In this document: positions 1 to 8,694 of the stretch, piece by piece
Numbering within the stretch: the stretch's first letter is position 1
How the letters are laid out: the number at the start of each line of letters is the position of its first letter
Assembly (NCBI RefSeq): GCF_017592825.1
Contig: NZ_JAGFMD010000005.1
Span: 62,001 to 126,000 of the forward strand
Direction: 5' to 3'
From: Roseivirga sp. E12
Lineage (GTDB): Bacteria; Bacteroidota; Bacteroidia; Cytophagales; Cyclobacteriaceae
DNA: 64,000 bases
The notes under the pieces: generated by a model
The model's database searches: none
Told to the model about the DNA's origin: nothing
Seen by the model: the letters and a program-made list of their open reading frames with translations, nothing else
Made by a program: the position numbers and the translations under genes

Positions 1-43
1 CAGTCTTCCTCTTCAAACTCCAGTGTAGCGTGTTGAATATTCG
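1..43 (-). pseudogene. 3'-end remnant of a CDF cation exporter gene
   Basis: Read on the minus strand this stretch encodes NIQHATLEFEEEDC, nearly the same as the C-terminal NIKHSTLEFEEEGEDC of the intact CDF exporter ending at 4153. A two-codon indel (GE) separates the copies. An in-frame TGA lies a few codons upstream, so there is no gene body and this is only a displaced 3' end. It continues left beyond the window. Together with the 3' end at 4153-4213 it brackets the protease block. The match is short, so its significance rests partly on the two longer examples of the same pattern in this window. Confidence 0.6.
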
Positions 44-149
44 TCCCTCACAACTTCTCTTCCTCCCTAAACCCAGCACCCAGTAGCTGCACTATTACAT
101 TTTACTTGCATAGTACTTCGCATTTATGAGGTAAAGAAAAAAATGCTCG

Positions 150-2969
150 TCAATTGACGATTAACCTACCCGTTTTAATAATTTGATTGTTGACATCAAT
201 AAGTTGATATAAGAAAAGACCAGCACCTAGACCTTCTAGGGTAAAAGAATCTGTCCCAGAATCCACCTCCAAAACTTTTACTCGATTCCCCTGGCTATCA
301 ATAAAAACCAACCACTTGGCATCGAGATTTGAGCTCAATAGGTTCAAATCCTCACCTCGAGAAAGGGGATTAGGAAATAAAGAAGTACTCGAGGGTAGTA
401 TCACAGGCAGCTCGATGCTAGAAGTAGTTGATGATTTCAATCCATCTCCAATAGATTCTAGAAGATTGATTCTAGCTCGATAAACAAAATACCCCGAATT
501 CTCATTTACATCATTAAAGCTAAAAGATGTGTTGTCAGAAAGAGTCTCGGTGTGAATTGGCAAAAAGCTCTCTCCATCCCACTTCTCAAAAGCAATACCT
601 TCAATATTAAATATTGTCGAGAGATCAAGCCCTAAACTCACGGTCGCATCGCTTACCGAAGCTGTGAAGTTATTAAAGTAACAGCCTGTGCCGTTATTAA
701 TAAAATTAAGCGCCTGTGCCTGTGAGCCCAGTAGGCCATTAATTTTTGGGATAACAGTTAGAACATCAAGGTTCCAATCCTCAGAGTTCCTGTTTAAAAA
801 AATGGAGGTATCAGAAGTAGACATCACTTCTTCCAAAACACCGGATTCATCTATTCTATATAAACCGTAAAGGTCAGCACCATCGATAGGATTCCAGCTC
901 ACTAAAAACTCGTCATCGCATAAGAACTGCATATCAATGTCAACCGATTCAGTAATTAGAAAGTCATCCGACAAGTATGAATTTGTTCCGAAGTCAACTC
1001 TGAGCTGAGTTATTCCAATAGGTAATTCCGATTCAATAAGGTGCAACGATTTATTGTCTATAGTACCAATTCTATCCCATTCACCTAAACCACTTTTTAC
1101 ATATAACAGTCCCTCTGAATCATAAGTATTCTCAAACCTGGCAATTAATGATTCATCATACTCTACAACATCCGAAGCTGTTGGAAATACCCATTCGAAC
1201 TCATCATCAAATTCAAAGAGGTAAGAAATATGATATGGTTGAGGTAGATCTGCTGAGCTCCCAGTGGCAATACTAATATCAAAAGTACCTTCCATTGGCG
1301 TTTCCACTGTAATCAGCTCAACGTTGTTAAGGGTATCAACCTTTCTTGTAGGCGCAAGAGACAACTTGCTTAAGTCAGCCGTTGGATCAAGTACCCAAGG
1401 AAACCATTGGTCACCTGAGCCTACTTCCGTCACAGTCATATTCAAGTCATTCACCAATGCTTTGAAATCACCGGGATTAGCAGCGGGATCATTCCATACC
1501 AAAGCAATTCTAACACTTTTGACCCCTGATGGCACCTCTAAAGTATGAGACTGCACCTGGCTACCTTCAATTACCCCATTCAAGATTTGTGACTTTTCGA
1601 TTACTTCAAGTGACCTCTTAGCGCTCATCAAGCCAAACCCTGACGTGTAACTGATAACAGCAGAGTCGTCCAATGGTTGAGCTCCAGCGATTAGAATTGA
1701 CTTTAACTCTGACGACAATGAGGGTTTGAAGAATAAATCTTCATAGGCCTGATTCAATAGTATCGAAGTACCGGAAACAAGAGCAGCTGCCTCAGATGTA
1801 CCACCCTTACCGTATGCAACCAGTTCTGGTTTGACTCGACCATCATAGGCTGGCCCACGCGAACTTCGAGTACTAAGAACACCAAATTCGTCTACCGAAC
1901 CGATAGTCAGAATATTCTTGGCCATTTTTAATCCACCAGTAAGGTTAGCATAAGTACCCAGTCCAGCATACTCACCATTGTCTGGTACTAGAAAGCCAGA
2001 ATTCCCTGATGAAAAGACATGCAACAATTCTGGAAGAGACTGAGCCAATTCGTCATATGCTGCAGCAACTGCATCGTACTCGTTACTGATGGCTAAACCA
2101 TAAGAATGGTTTTGAATTCTTATGTCAAACCCTGTAAAATAAGTCATTGGGTCTGGAATGACTCTCTCAAAATCAGATGATACCAACTCGCTCTGGAATG
2201 CGACACCTCTACTGAGAGCTGAGGTATTACCAGCGCCCGCAGCGATACTTGCCATGGCATTGGCATGAGAAGAAACCTCAGGGTTTTCGACATTGGACAC
2301 AACTGTCCTTGGCCAGAGATCAATATCATTCACATCAAATGACATCTCTTTCAATGCCAGTGTAATACCACTCCCTGTCAAACTTGGCCTGTAATGATGT
2401 AGCCAATTCACTCCATTTACACTTAGGTCGTGAGAAGCAATGTTAGCCTCAACCTTTGGCCCTTCTAGTTTTTGAATAAAACTCACTTCCTGCCAAGTAA
2501 GAACCTCCTGAATTAAGTCCTCGTTCATCACAACACTTATCAAACCATAAGCACTCTCTTCGACCTCCACGTTCAAAAGCTCAATGAGTTTCAAACGAGT
2601 TAATTCAGCTTGATCACTTCTAATCAAAAAAGTAGATTCACCAATGGCCTGATTCCCGCGAATTGAAGAGGATAATTTCCAATCATCTCCTACCTCATAA
2701 ACTTGATCAACTACGGATATACCCGACTGAAACCCACCTTTCACGAGGTACTCATGATCCGATATTCTTCGAAGTATCAGGGGCTTATTAATGTCAAGAA
2801 ATCTTTCCATTTCATTTCTTTTGACTTTAATCAGGTACTCCTTATTTTCAGAGATAAGTGCTCTATCGGTCAATTCTTTCTTCTTGAAAAAGCCACGTGC
2901 ACTGTTCTGTGCTCTGCCTTGAGTCGCACCCAATATGATTGACAAGACTAAGATGACTACTGACCTCAT
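150..2969 (-). CDS. T9SS-exported subtilisin-like serine protease (S8)
   Basis: This is a large secreted protease of about 939 residues. The N-terminus is a signal peptide (hydrophobic stretch ending GATQGRAQ); I start at the ATG at 2969 because it places this signal at the terminus, whereas the longer frame opens with TTG. The subtilase domain follows at about residues 190-470, with FDVNDIDL near the Asp site, SSHANAMASI at the His site, SSGNSG at the oxyanion Asn and GGTSEAAALVSG at the Ser site. Beta-rich modules follow. The last 75 or so residues (LFPNPLSRGEDLNL ... GRLIVN) are a type A T9SS sorting domain, so the product should be exported through the type IX system and attached to or released from the surface. 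The catalytic blocks are divergent: the usual DTG and HGTH are missing. Substrate is unknown. Confidence 0.88.
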   Translation of the reverse strand: MRSVVILVLSIILGATQGRAQNSARGFFKKKELTDRALISENKEYLIKVKRNEMERFLDINKPLILRRISDHEYLVKGGFQSGISVVDQVYEVGDDWKLSSSIRGNQAIGESTFLIRSDQAELTRLKLIELLNVEVEESAYGLISVVMNEDLIQEVLTWQEVSFIQKLEGPKVEANIASHDLSVNGVNWLHHYRPSLTGSGITLALKEMSFDVNDIDLWPRTVVSNVENPEVSSHANAMASIAAGAGNTSALSRGVAFQSELVSSDFERVIPDPMTYFTGFDIRIQNHSYGLAISNEYDAVAAAYDELAQSLPELLHVFSSGNSGFLVPDNGEYAGLGTYANLTGGLKMAKNILTIGSVDEFGVLSTRSSRGPAYDGRVKPELVAYGKGGTSEAAALVSGTSILLNQAYEDLFFKPSLSSELKSILIAGAQPLDDSAVISYTSGFGLMSAKRSLEVIEKSQILNGVIEGSQVQSHTLEVPSGVKSVRIALVWNDPAANPGDFKALVNDLNMTVTEVGSGDQWFPWVLDPTADLSKLSLAPTRKVDTLNNVELITVETPMEGTFDISIATGSSADLPQPYHISYLFEFDDEFEWVFPTASDVVEYDESLIARFENTYDSEGLLYVKSGLGEWDRIGTIDNKSLHLIESELPIGITQLRVDFGTNSYLSDDFLITESVDIDMQFLCDDEFLVSWNPIDGADLYGLYRIDESGVLEEVMSTSDTSIFLNRNSEDWNLDVLTVIPKINGLLGSQAQALNFINNGTGCYFNNFTASVSDATVSLGLDLSTIFNIEGIAFEKWDGESFLPIHTETLSDNTSFSFNDVNENSGYFVYRARINLLESIGDGLKSSTTSSIELPVILPSSTSLFPNPLSRGEDLNLLSSNLDAKWLVFIDSQGNRVKVLEVDSGTDSFTLEGLGAGLFLYQLIDVNNQIIKTGRLIVN

Positions 2970-3076
2970 TCCAATTAACAATTCTGGATCAAGAATAATA
3001 AAAACACAGGGATTAGGGAAGATAAAGTTTAACCCTTAACATTTATTTTCTCAAAATTTCCCAAACCGCAATATTC

Positions 3077-3133
3077 TATATGTGAAATACACATATATGA
3101 TACAATCAATTACATTTTTCTGATATATCAGAA
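3077..3133. promoter_or_regulatory. Two palindromes between divergent protease genes
   Basis: An inverted repeat TATATGTG-aaata-CACATATA lies at 3077-3097 and a perfect 16-bp palindrome TTCTGATATATCAGAA at 3118-3133. Both sit just upstream of the promoter of the M57-type protease and between two divergently transcribed genes, a normal place for operators. The AT-rich setting makes chance palindromes more likely, so the regulatory role is an inference. Confidence 0.35.
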
Positions 3134-3139
3134 TATTTT

Positions 3140-3169
3140 TTTGATAATTAAATCAAAGTTCTATTTTTG
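3140..3169 (+). promoter_or_regulatory. Bacteroidota-type promoter for the M57-type protease
   Basis: A TTTG (-33 box, 3140-3143) is followed after 18 bases by TATTTTTG (3162-3169), a full match to the Bacteroidota -7 consensus TAnnTTTG. It ends 61 bases before the ATG at 3231. Confidence 0.6.
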
Positions 3170-3230
3170 AGCGGTCTTAATCTCATTTAATCGGTTAAGA
3201 CATTTTATCAACCAACCTTAAACAATTTTT

Positions 3231-4094
3231 ATGAAAAAGTTTTTATCAATTCTCACACTCACACTTTTATCAGCAGTATTCTTTTATTCCTGTGAAGAGT
3301 CCACCACGGATCAAGCACCGGTAATCGAAGATGAAATTTCACAAGCGGTTCTAGATCAATTGACTTCGGCAGGGTATAGTACTCAGGACGTCATTACGAC
3401 CACTTGGAATGGCCAAACAGGCTATGTAGTAGAATACGATCTATTCTTTTCTGAAGAGGACATCCTCAATTTAGAAAAGAACCCTAAAGTGCCAGGTACT
3501 GAGCAGTACCACACGACTAATCTTGTTACAAATTTACCAAGGGTAATAAAAGTAGGTATTGATCCTTCTTTCAGTGCTTCTGCTGTCACAGCTTTAAATA
3601 ATACCATCGCGATGTACAATGCAGAAAACCTTGACCTTTCACTTCAATTGACTTCGGTTACAATCACTGGAAAAGGAAAAAAACAAACCATCAATACTGA
3701 TGCCGATATCTATATCTCTGCATTCAGAGAAAGACCAAGAAGAGGGTTTATCACTCTAGGTATTGCTGCCGGATTCCCAACAGCTTCAGGAGACCCAGCT
3801 GACGGCTTTGGTCTGAATACGTATTGGATTGATAACTTCGGACCTTCTGTCGATGAGATTAAAGGAGTTATGGCTCACGAGATCGGTCATACTATCGGTT
3901 TCAGACACACAGATTATCAAACACGTGAGAGCTGTGGCTCTAATCAGAATGAAGGTAGTGCAGGTGTAGGAGCAATCTATATTCCAGGCACACCAACTGG
4001 ATCAGATGTTACTTCTTTAATGCAAGCTTGTGGCCCAGCTGACAGCTTCAATGGCAATGACGTTGTTGCATTAAACTACCTATACAAAAACTGA
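3231..4094 (+). CDS. M57-type (HEIGH) zinc metalloprotease lipoprotein
   Basis: A 287-residue lipoprotein: the signal peptide ends in FFYSC, giving lipidated Cys21, so it should be anchored in the outer membrane. The catalytic motif HEIGHTIGFRH at residues 216-226 supplies three zinc-binding histidines and the catalytic Glu217, the pattern of the dual-action HEIGH metallopeptidases (Pfam Peptidase_M57). The N-terminal part before about residue 105 (charged, DQAPVIEDEIS) may act as a propeptide. The gene stands alone, divergent from the T9SS subtilase, has its own promoter and ends in a strong terminator. Both genes belong to inserted block 1, which thus looks like a small secreted-protease cassette. 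Confidence 0.85.
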   Translation: MKKFLSILTLTLLSAVFFYSCEESTTDQAPVIEDEISQAVLDQLTSAGYSTQDVITTTWNGQTGYVVEYDLFFSEEDILNLEKNPKVPGTEQYHTTNLVTNLPRVIKVGIDPSFSASAVTALNNTIAMYNAENLDLSLQLTSVTITGKGKKQTINTDADIYISAFRERPRRGFITLGIAAGFPTASGDPADGFGLNTYWIDNFGPSVDEIKGVMAHEIGHTIGFRHTDYQTRESCGSNQNEGSAGVGAIYIPGTPTGSDVTSLMQACGPADSFNGNDVVALNYLYKN

Positions 4095-4113
4095 TAGATA
4101 GTTAATCTTGATA

Positions 4114-4155
4114 GAAAGCCACCCTTCCGCTTGGAAGGATGGCTTTCTTTTTTTA
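4114..4155 (+). terminator. Intrinsic terminator after the M57-type protease
   Basis: A hairpin with 14-base arms (AAAGCCACCCTTCC / GGAAGGATGGCTTT, one mismatch) and a GCTT loop is followed by a T-run. It overlaps the stop codon of the convergent CDF exporter gene and probably serves both directions. Confidence 0.8.
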
Positions 4156-5043
4156 ACACCCCTCACAGTCTTCCCCCTCTTCTTCAAACTCCAGGGTGGA
4201 ATGTTTAATATTCAGATCGGCCAGTAGAAGTTTAGACCTAGATTTAATATCCGTCAACTCTCTAAGCGAATAGACCTTATCAAGCACTACGTGAGCCGAA
4301 AGCACATGATAGGAACCATCCATTGACCAAACATGGCAATCATGAACGTCAATAATTTCTGGAATTGATCTTAGTCCCTCTTGAATAGCCGGAATATCCA
4401 CGTCTTGCGGTGTAGTTTGAAGTATAATCGAGAAGCTCTGTTTAAGATTTTTGATCACATTGTAAATAATGAAAACGCCAATTCCAACCGAGAGTAATGG
4501 ATCAATGAATTGCCAGTCAAGATACATAATCAGGAGGCTACCCAATAACACAGCAATCCAGCCTAATACATCCTCCAATAAGTGCAAGCGAATGACTTTT
4601 TCATTCATTGACTTTCCTTCCTTCAACCTGAAAACTGCTGCACCATTTACTATCACTCCGAAAATGGCAATGATCAGCATCCCCTTCTCATCCACTTCGC
4701 CCGGGTTCATGATTTGAGGGGCCGCTTGACTGATAATAACCACGGAACCCACTAAAAGAATAGCAGCGTTGATAATGGCGCCCAAGAGTGAATAACGCTT
4801 ATAGCCATAGGTGAATTTCTCGTTACTATCCTTATTATCAGACAGGTGCTGAAAGTACCAAGACATGCCGATACTCAAACTATCACCAAAGTCATGCAAC
4901 GCATCCGAAAGAATAGCTAAACTCCCTGTGATCAAACCACCAATCACCTCGACAATCGTAAAAGAGAGGTTAAGGAAAAAAGCAACTTTTAAGTTCTTAG
5001 AACCATGCCCATGCTCAGCATTATGATGGTGATGATGCCCCAT
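4153..5043 (-). CDS. CDF family cation (zinc) exporter
   Basis: A 296-residue cation diffusion facilitator, exporting Zn2+ or similar divalent cations from the cytoplasm by proton antiport. It has a His-rich N-terminus (GHHHHHNAEHGHG), six membrane segments, the TM2 metal site SDALHDFGD and the TM5 site HLLED, followed by a cytoplasmic ferredoxin-like domain with HDCHVWSMDG. The tail is acidic and Cys-containing (EFEEEGEDCEGC). The start is an ATG only 50 bases behind the displaced symporter 3' end at 5094, which suggests the two genes were once adjacent in one operon. A copy of its own 3' end lies at 1-43. Confidence 0.92.
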   Translation of the reverse strand: MGHHHHHNAEHGHGSKNLKVAFFLNLSFTIVEVIGGLITGSLAILSDALHDFGDSLSIGMSWYFQHLSDNKDSNEKFTYGYKRYSLLGAIINAAILLVGSVVIISQAAPQIMNPGEVDEKGMLIIAIFGVIVNGAAVFRLKEGKSMNEKVIRLHLLEDVLGWIAVLLGSLLIMYLDWQFIDPLLSVGIGVFIIYNVIKNLKQSFSIILQTTPQDVDIPAIQEGLRSIPEIIDVHDCHVWSMDGSYHVLSAHVVLDKVYSLRELTDIKSRSKLLLADLNIKHSTLEFEEEGEDCEGC

Positions 5044-5070
5044 ACCCCAAGATAACGAATAAAGGAACGC

Positions 5071-5159
5071 AATAGGGTTTCAAAAGATGGGCATTAGTCT
5101 GCTGAAGGAATTCTGATATCCTCCACCATTTCCTCTAGGGCCTCTGAACCACTAGGCAT
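5071..5159 (-). pseudogene. 3'-end remnant of the sodium/solute symporter gene
   Basis: Bases 5071-5143 match 8672-8744 with about 6 differences in 73. The match covers the last 16 codons of the symporter plus 23 bases after its stop. Read on the minus strand it still encodes EALEEMVEDIRIPSAD-stop against KAIEEMVEDIRIPSAG-stop in the intact gene; the stop is at 5094-5096. A possible ATG at 5159 would give a 21-residue peptide, but there is no reason to think it is expressed. This is a displaced gene end, left in front of the CDF gene when block 2 arrived. Confidence 0.8.
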
Positions 5160-5172
5160 GATGGGTAAATGA

Positions 5173-5811
5173 TTACTCAATTCCAGAATAAATCCCTGAA
5201 TACATCTTCAGTATTTGTTGATGACTGAATGATAGGTTTTCGATCAGTTTTTTCAATCTGTGAAGCGTATTTTTACTCAATCTTGTATCAAATGCCTCCT
5301 CGCTAACCAAAAGATTGGCAACAGCTGCTTGTTGCTGCTCAACAACTCTTTCCTGATAATTATAAAGGTCAGTCAGCTTATATAATGTCTTATAATCAAA
5401 GTAGTTTACCAGATTCGAAGTTTGCGCTGTTTCCCAGGTAGTTTCCTGCAACAATTCAACAGGCTGCTTTTGAGACACCAGTCTTTCCAACAACACGCCC
5501 TCTTCATTCACCACAGAATCAATACTAACTTCTCCCAAAAACACCTTGTCGATACCATTAACAAGAGAGTCATAGTAATCCTGCCAAAGTCGAATGACAA
5601 TGGTATTATTAATTGCCTCCAACTCCAAATTCTCGAGTACAACTTGGAGATTTTCCTTTCTCTTGCGTTCCTCATCCCAGTTACCAATCGCCAGAGCAAT
5701 CACAACTCCTAGTGTCAACAAAATAGATTGAAGTAAAAATTCGGGGAGCCTTTTTCGGAGTTTCCAAAAGACTGATATGAGCCCCCTCCACTTACTTATT
5801 TTCCTATCCAT
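5173..5811 (-). CDS. DUF6090-like membrane protein
   Basis: About 212 residues from the ATG at 5811; the frame extends three codons further to a TTG. One membrane helix near residues 25-45 (LLQSILLTLGVVIALAIGNW) is followed by EERKRKENLQ and a long helical region. This layout, a short cytoplasmic basic tail, one membrane helix ending in NW-EER and a coiled C-terminal domain, is that of the DUF6090 proteins common in Cytophagia and Flavobacteriia. Function is unknown. It is divergent from the FtsX-like permease and lies inside block 2. Confidence 0.65.
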   Translation of the reverse strand: MDRKISKWRGLISVFWKLRKRLPEFLLQSILLTLGVVIALAIGNWDEERKRKENLQVVLENLELEAINNTIVIRLWQDYYDSLVNGIDKVFLGEVSIDSVVNEEGVLLERLVSQKQPVELLQETTWETAQTSNLVNYFDYKTLYKLTDLYNYQERVVEQQQAAVANLLVSEEAFDTRLSKNTLHRLKKLIENLSFSHQQILKMYSGIYSGIE

Positions 5812-5960
5812 GCCGTTCAAATTTCATCAATGCAGGAATTAACCTCTTTACTTTGTTCAATAATAACAAAATTCAACCTCAGTCAGGTGTTCATTGGGAT
5901 ATATGACTCGTAAACAACTCAATTTTCGCAAATGAACTAAAAACACTCAAGTCTTGACAA

Positions 5961-6016
5961 CTAGGTTTCTAGGTAATAGTGTAAATTAAGGTGTAATGAA
6001 AATTAAAGTTCTAGGT
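5961..6016. promoter_or_regulatory. CTAGGT direct repeats before the FtsX-like gene
   Basis: CTAGGT occurs at 5961, 5969 and 6011; the last two sit within TTCTAGGT (5967-5974 and 6009-6016). They lie 58-113 bases before the permease ATG in the divergent intergenic region. They could bind a regulator, but none is encoded nearby and no other copies were checked. Confidence 0.25.
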
Positions 6017-6073
6017 CTTTAATTAGTATGGGCATTAAAGAACATTACTATTACCTCATTAAAACCATCCGAC

Positions 6074-8509
6074 ATGATCAAAAGCTATTTCAACACCGCA
6101 TTTAGAAACCTCACTCGCAATAAAATAAATAGTCTTATTAGCATCTTAGGTCTTAGCATAGGCATCGCCAGTTGTTTGATGGTCTACATATTTATCAGTC
6201 ACGAAATTTCGTATGACTCTTTTCATGAAAAAGCTGATAGGCTCTTTAGAGTTGAAAAACCCTACTATTCAGAAGATGGAGGTATATCAGGTATCAACAC
6301 GTCAATAGATCCTTCTGTAGGGCCTGCGCTGGCAGAGTTTTTCCCCGAAATCCAATATCAGACCCGCATACATTTATCCAGCGCTGATATGAAATATCAG
6401 AATACCGTTTTCAGAGAATCCATAACCCTAGTTGATGGTGATTTCTTAAAAATATTCTCATTCCCGCTATTTTCTGGAAACAAGGAAACCGCTCTGGAAA
6501 ATCAATACAGTATAGTTCTGACTAAAACTACTGCCAACAAGTACTTTGGAAAGAAAGATCCTATAGGAGAATCTATCCAGATGATCCAAAATGGAAAAAG
6601 ACAATCTTTTGTGGTCAGTGCCATTGCTGAAGATATGCCTGTAAACACGGACTTGGGCTTTTCCATGTTAATAGACATTCGCAACATCATTTGGATGACT
6701 GAGGATTCAAATTTTCTAGAGGAAAGGGACATCAATTCTCTTCAGGCCTATGTCTCTCTAAACAGCCCCTCGGAAAAGTCGGACATTGATAAGCGACTGG
6801 AGTCTTTTGCTTACTCTCATTACACAGGAGAGATGGAAAAAGCTCGGAAAAACCAAGGCTGGGAAAGCCAATCAATCCCCTTTGGCACCAGGCTACTCCC
6901 GATAAAGGACGTTCACTTTAGCGATACAAGTTTAAGAAGCGCCTATGACCCCAGTAGTAAGTCTAAAAAGGCACTGCAGACCCTTACTATAATTGCTATC
7001 GTCATTTTGCTGATTTCATCCTTTAACTACATCAATCTTACTATAGGAATGGCTTCTAAAAGATCCAAAGAGGTTGGCATCAGAAAGGTTATTGGTGCTC
7101 AAAAAGCCCAACTTACGGCCCAATTTTGCAGTGAAGCCATTCTTGTTTCTCTATTGGCTTTAGGAATGGGGATCTTTCTGACCTCAATTCTCATTCCCTT
7201 TTTCAATGATTTCTATGGGGTCAAATTGTCTATTGAAGGACTTCTTACAGGTAAGCACTTTATCCTTATCATATCTTTTGCATGTATCCTAGGTCTATTA
7301 GCAGGAATGTATCCAGGCCTCGTCATGTCTAATTTTCATACCCTCACTGTACTAAAAGGCAAGCTCAAAGTGGGGAAAAGAAATTTACTAACGAAAGGAC
7401 TCATGGTTATTCAATTCAGTGTGACCACTATCTTAATTGTCCTATCCATGGTCGCTACCAAGCAATTGGAACACCTTACTTCAAGAGATTTAGGGTATAG
7501 CAATGAAGGTCTCATTATTGTTCCCAGACCACGTAGTACACCTACAGCAAGTGCAGTATTCAGGAATGAAATTTCAAAGGATCCAAGCGTACTTGGTGTG
7601 GCATCATCTAACCTTAGACTTGGAACCAGCCTTAACTCGACCATTGGTGGCGATTATAGAACACACTGGACTGCCGTAGATAATAATTTTTTCAGAATGC
7701 TTAAGATAGAAATAACCAAAGGTCGCGATTTCTATACGGAGCAAAAGGAAAATAAGAAATCAGTAATTGTCAATCAAAAGCTCATTGATTTATACGGCAT
7801 TGAATCTTTTGATGAAGCAGATCTAGGTAGAATTTTTGAAGAGAGGGATGGTAGAAAGGCTCCAGAAGCATTTTATAACACCCGAATTGTTGGTGTCGTA
7901 AACGACTTTCATTTCGTAAAAGCTCAAGCAGCCTTACCTGCTTCAATATTTTTCCCCATAGAACAAAATGAAGCATATTACATGCTCATCAAATTAAAAA
8001 CAGATAAAATATCTGCAACTGTTGGTCGTCTAGAAAAAGCATGGCAAAAAATCTCCCCTGAAGAGCCCATTAATCTTCAGTTTCAAGATCAGATGTTAGA
8101 ACGGCTGTATGAGAACGAGAAAAAATGGAGTCTTTTGATGAGGTATACTTCAATCATCATCATAGTTATTACGGCCATGGGTTTGTTTGGGCTTTCCCTA
8201 ATTATGATCAGTGGTAGGATTAAAGAAATAGGCATTAGAAAAGTACTTGGCGCCAAAATTGGCCAGATAATGCTTCAAAATATAAAAGGAGTATCTGGAC
8301 TTGTTCTGATTGCCAATATTTTAGCCATACCCATGGCCTACTGGTTGGCTATGGAATTTCTCAAATCCTATTCATATCATATCGAGTTAGGTCCGAAGAT
8401 ATTTATCATTGCTGCTGTGTGTTCCATTTCGATTGCTATTTGTACTATATTTTACAATGTGTTCAAGACTGCCAACACTAATCCAGTTAATGCACTAAGA
8501 GAGGAGTAG
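6074..8509 (+). CDS. FtsX/MacB-like ABC transporter permease
   Basis: An 811-residue membrane protein with two FtsX-like halves. It opens with MIKSYFNTAFRNLTRNK and a first membrane helix (SLISILGLSIGIASCLMVYI), then a MacB periplasmic core domain (SYDSFHEKADRLFRVE ...), three membrane helices near residues 310-430 and a repeat of this plan with final helices after about residue 685. The conserved EVGIRKVIGA and EIGIRKVLGA segments mark the cytoplasmic coupling loops. This is the Bacteroidota type of putative ABC permease that is often found without a linked ATPase; none is present here. A paralogue of like size is at 52693-55092. The substrate is unknown. Confidence 0.88.
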   Translation: MIKSYFNTAFRNLTRNKINSLISILGLSIGIASCLMVYIFISHEISYDSFHEKADRLFRVEKPYYSEDGGISGINTSIDPSVGPALAEFFPEIQYQTRIHLSSADMKYQNTVFRESITLVDGDFLKIFSFPLFSGNKETALENQYSIVLTKTTANKYFGKKDPIGESIQMIQNGKRQSFVVSAIAEDMPVNTDLGFSMLIDIRNIIWMTEDSNFLEERDINSLQAYVSLNSPSEKSDIDKRLESFAYSHYTGEMEKARKNQGWESQSIPFGTRLLPIKDVHFSDTSLRSAYDPSSKSKKALQTLTIIAIVILLISSFNYINLTIGMASKRSKEVGIRKVIGAQKAQLTAQFCSEAILVSLLALGMGIFLTSILIPFFNDFYGVKLSIEGLLTGKHFILIISFACILGLLAGMYPGLVMSNFHTLTVLKGKLKVGKRNLLTKGLMVIQFSVTTILIVLSMVATKQLEHLTSRDLGYSNEGLIIVPRPRSTPTASAVFRNEISKDPSVLGVASSNLRLGTSLNSTIGGDYRTHWTAVDNNFFRMLKIEITKGRDFYTEQKENKKSVIVNQKLIDLYGIESFDEADLGRIFEERDGRKAPEAFYNTRIVGVVNDFHFVKAQAALPASIFFPIEQNEAYYMLIKLKTDKISATVGRLEKAWQKISPEEPINLQFQDQMLERLYENEKKWSLLMRYTSIIIIVITAMGLFGLSLIMISGRIKEIGIRKVLGAKIGQIMLQNIKGVSGLVLIANILAIPMAYWLAMEFLKSYSYHIELGPKIFIIAAVCSISIAICTIFYNVFKTANTNPVNALREE

Positions 8510-8694
8510 AATAATACAGGGCTTGTACTTTGTCATGGTTCCAATCTACAGTCTCCTCACATTCAATATCATAGGGAGATTTTTATTTCAACAATAGAGC
8601 TCGGGTTTAGATTTGTTACTCCAAATTCTATAAGCGCACACCTTTTCAAACACTATAAAGAACTCTTTGAAAATAGGGTTTCAAAAGATGGGCA

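Larger units (their letters stand above)
44..4152. other. Inserted block 1: two secreted proteases
   Basis: The block lies between the intact 3' end of the CDF exporter gene (4153) and a displaced copy of that 3' end (1-43). It carries a minus-strand T9SS subtilase and a plus-strand M57-type lipoprotein protease, with no recombinase. That it was inserted is an inference from the duplicated gene ends. The left boundary is uncertain because the remnant is only partly inside the window. Confidence 0.45.
5144..8671. other. Inserted block 2: DUF6090 protein and FtsX-like permease
   Basis: This 3.5-kb block is bounded by direct repeats derived from the symporter 3' end (5071-5143 and 8672-8744). 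It holds two divergent genes and no recombinase. Excising it would restore the symporter-CDF junction with a 50-base spacer. Insertion is inferred from this structure. Confidence 0.55.

Noticed and set aside
4998-5043. MGHHHHH start of the CDF protein as an expression tag or vector artefact
   Set aside because: His-rich N-termini are normal in CDF exporters, the run continues as NAEHGHG, and the gene is embedded in native sequence.
5945-5985. A sigma70-like TTGACA promoter before the permease gene
   Set aside because: The -35-like TTGACA at 5955 has no matching Bacteroidota -7 box at the correct distance; only the CTAGGT repeats are reported.
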